64,000 nt of DNA. Origin: Metopolophium dirhodum. Its lineage: Eukaryota; Arthropoda; Insecta; Hemiptera; Aphididae. The notes below the pieces were generated by a model, which saw only the letters and a program-made list of their open reading frames with translations, was not told the DNA's origin and did not search any database. Numbering within the stretch: the stretch's first letter is position 1; each line of letters starts with the position of its first letter. The stretch lies in assembly GCF_019925205.1 (NCBI RefSeq), contig NC_083567.1, forward strand, positions 806,001 to 870,000, given 5' to 3'. The translations under genes were made by a program, and so were the position numbers. Of the stretch, positions 63,947 through 64,000 are shown piece after piece.

Positions 63947-64000
63947 ATTTTTACACGTGATTTTGTTTTGGCAGAATTTTTAATTTGGGCACCCGTAGGT

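Larger units (their letters stand above)
60367..64000. other. Mostly AT-rich; CpG-rich patch at 61.9-62.3 kb
   Basis: No supported gene. A short (CCTAA)n stretch lies at 61174-61190. The minus-strand frame at 61821-62165 (114 codons) lies in a CpG-rich patch and contains a Ser-rich run from GAC/GAT repeats. Frames at 62601-62998 overlap on both strands around an (AAC)n array at about 62816-62834. 63540-63700 has loosely repeated GAGCAG/ACAG.TATT words without clear units. Confidence 0.45.

Noticed and set aside
1..64000. CRISPR array, bacterial operons, phage or endosymbiont DNA
   Set aside because: No regularly spaced direct repeats with unique spacers, no long tightly packed frames and no ribosome-binding sites; sequence character is uniformly eukaryotic.

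Overview
The window looks like AT-rich, non-coding DNA from an insect, most likely an aphid (Hemiptera: Aphididae). I infer this from several things seen together. The base composition is strongly AT-biased, with (ATT)n, (TA)n and (GT)n microsatellites throughout. Palindromic words built on TAGGTA/TACCTA recur everywhere. Short TTAGG-type (CCTAA)n stretches occur, matching the arthropod telomere unit. A dispersed repeat ending in GATTCTGAGCGAA is present, which I associate with aphid genomes. There are no bacterial gene layouts, Shine-Dalgarno sites or operons, and no convincing tRNA, rRNA or CRISPR array.

No complete protein-coding gene can be supported. Nearly all open frames are low-complexity readings of microsatellites or CpG-rich patches. 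The only recognisable protein homology is a frame-shifted jockey-clade non-LTR retrotransposon reverse-transcriptase relic on the minus strand (about 33285-33850). A few short segments look like exons because an open frame meets good splice consensus. The best are a possible first coding exon at 41288-41344 (+), two small minus-strand candidates at 29796-29847 and 29548-29604, and acceptor-led segments at 45558 and 13490. All are weak and unassigned.

Transposable elements are the best-supported content. They are: four copies of one foldback (long terminal inverted repeat) family (1652-2448, 27282-27790 truncated, 49168-49924, 50879-51458); two copies in opposite orientation of the GATTCTGAGCGAA repeat (4569-5457, and 46163-47573 with an internal 526-bp tandem duplication); two hAT-like non-autonomous elements (47677-48116 with a nearly intact 8-bp target duplication, and 59919-60366); smaller MITEs at 1233-1461, 14801-15050, 17251-17574 and 53194-53466; and a possible Helitron end pair at 36544-36913. 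Four of these lie end to end in 46163-51458.

Layout: 1-7 kb is AT-rich and repeat-bearing. 7.4-19.7 kb is a CpG-rich and microsatellite mosaic. 20-23 kb and 25-28 kb are AT-rich. 28.7-30 kb is CpG-rich with exon-like signals. 33.3-33.9 kb is the LINE relic. 34.4-35.3 kb is CpG-rich and promoter-like. 37-44 kb is mixed. 44.7-45.7 kb is microsatellite-poor, with clustered homeodomain-type TAATTA sites. 46-51.5 kb is the repeat cluster. 53-57.8 kb is CpG-rich and microsatellite-rich. 58-61.5 kb is AT-rich. 61.9-62.3 kb is CpG-rich. The simplest reading is a gene desert or one very large intron, possibly next to a developmental regulator, but that last step is inference. I found no convincing new biological system.
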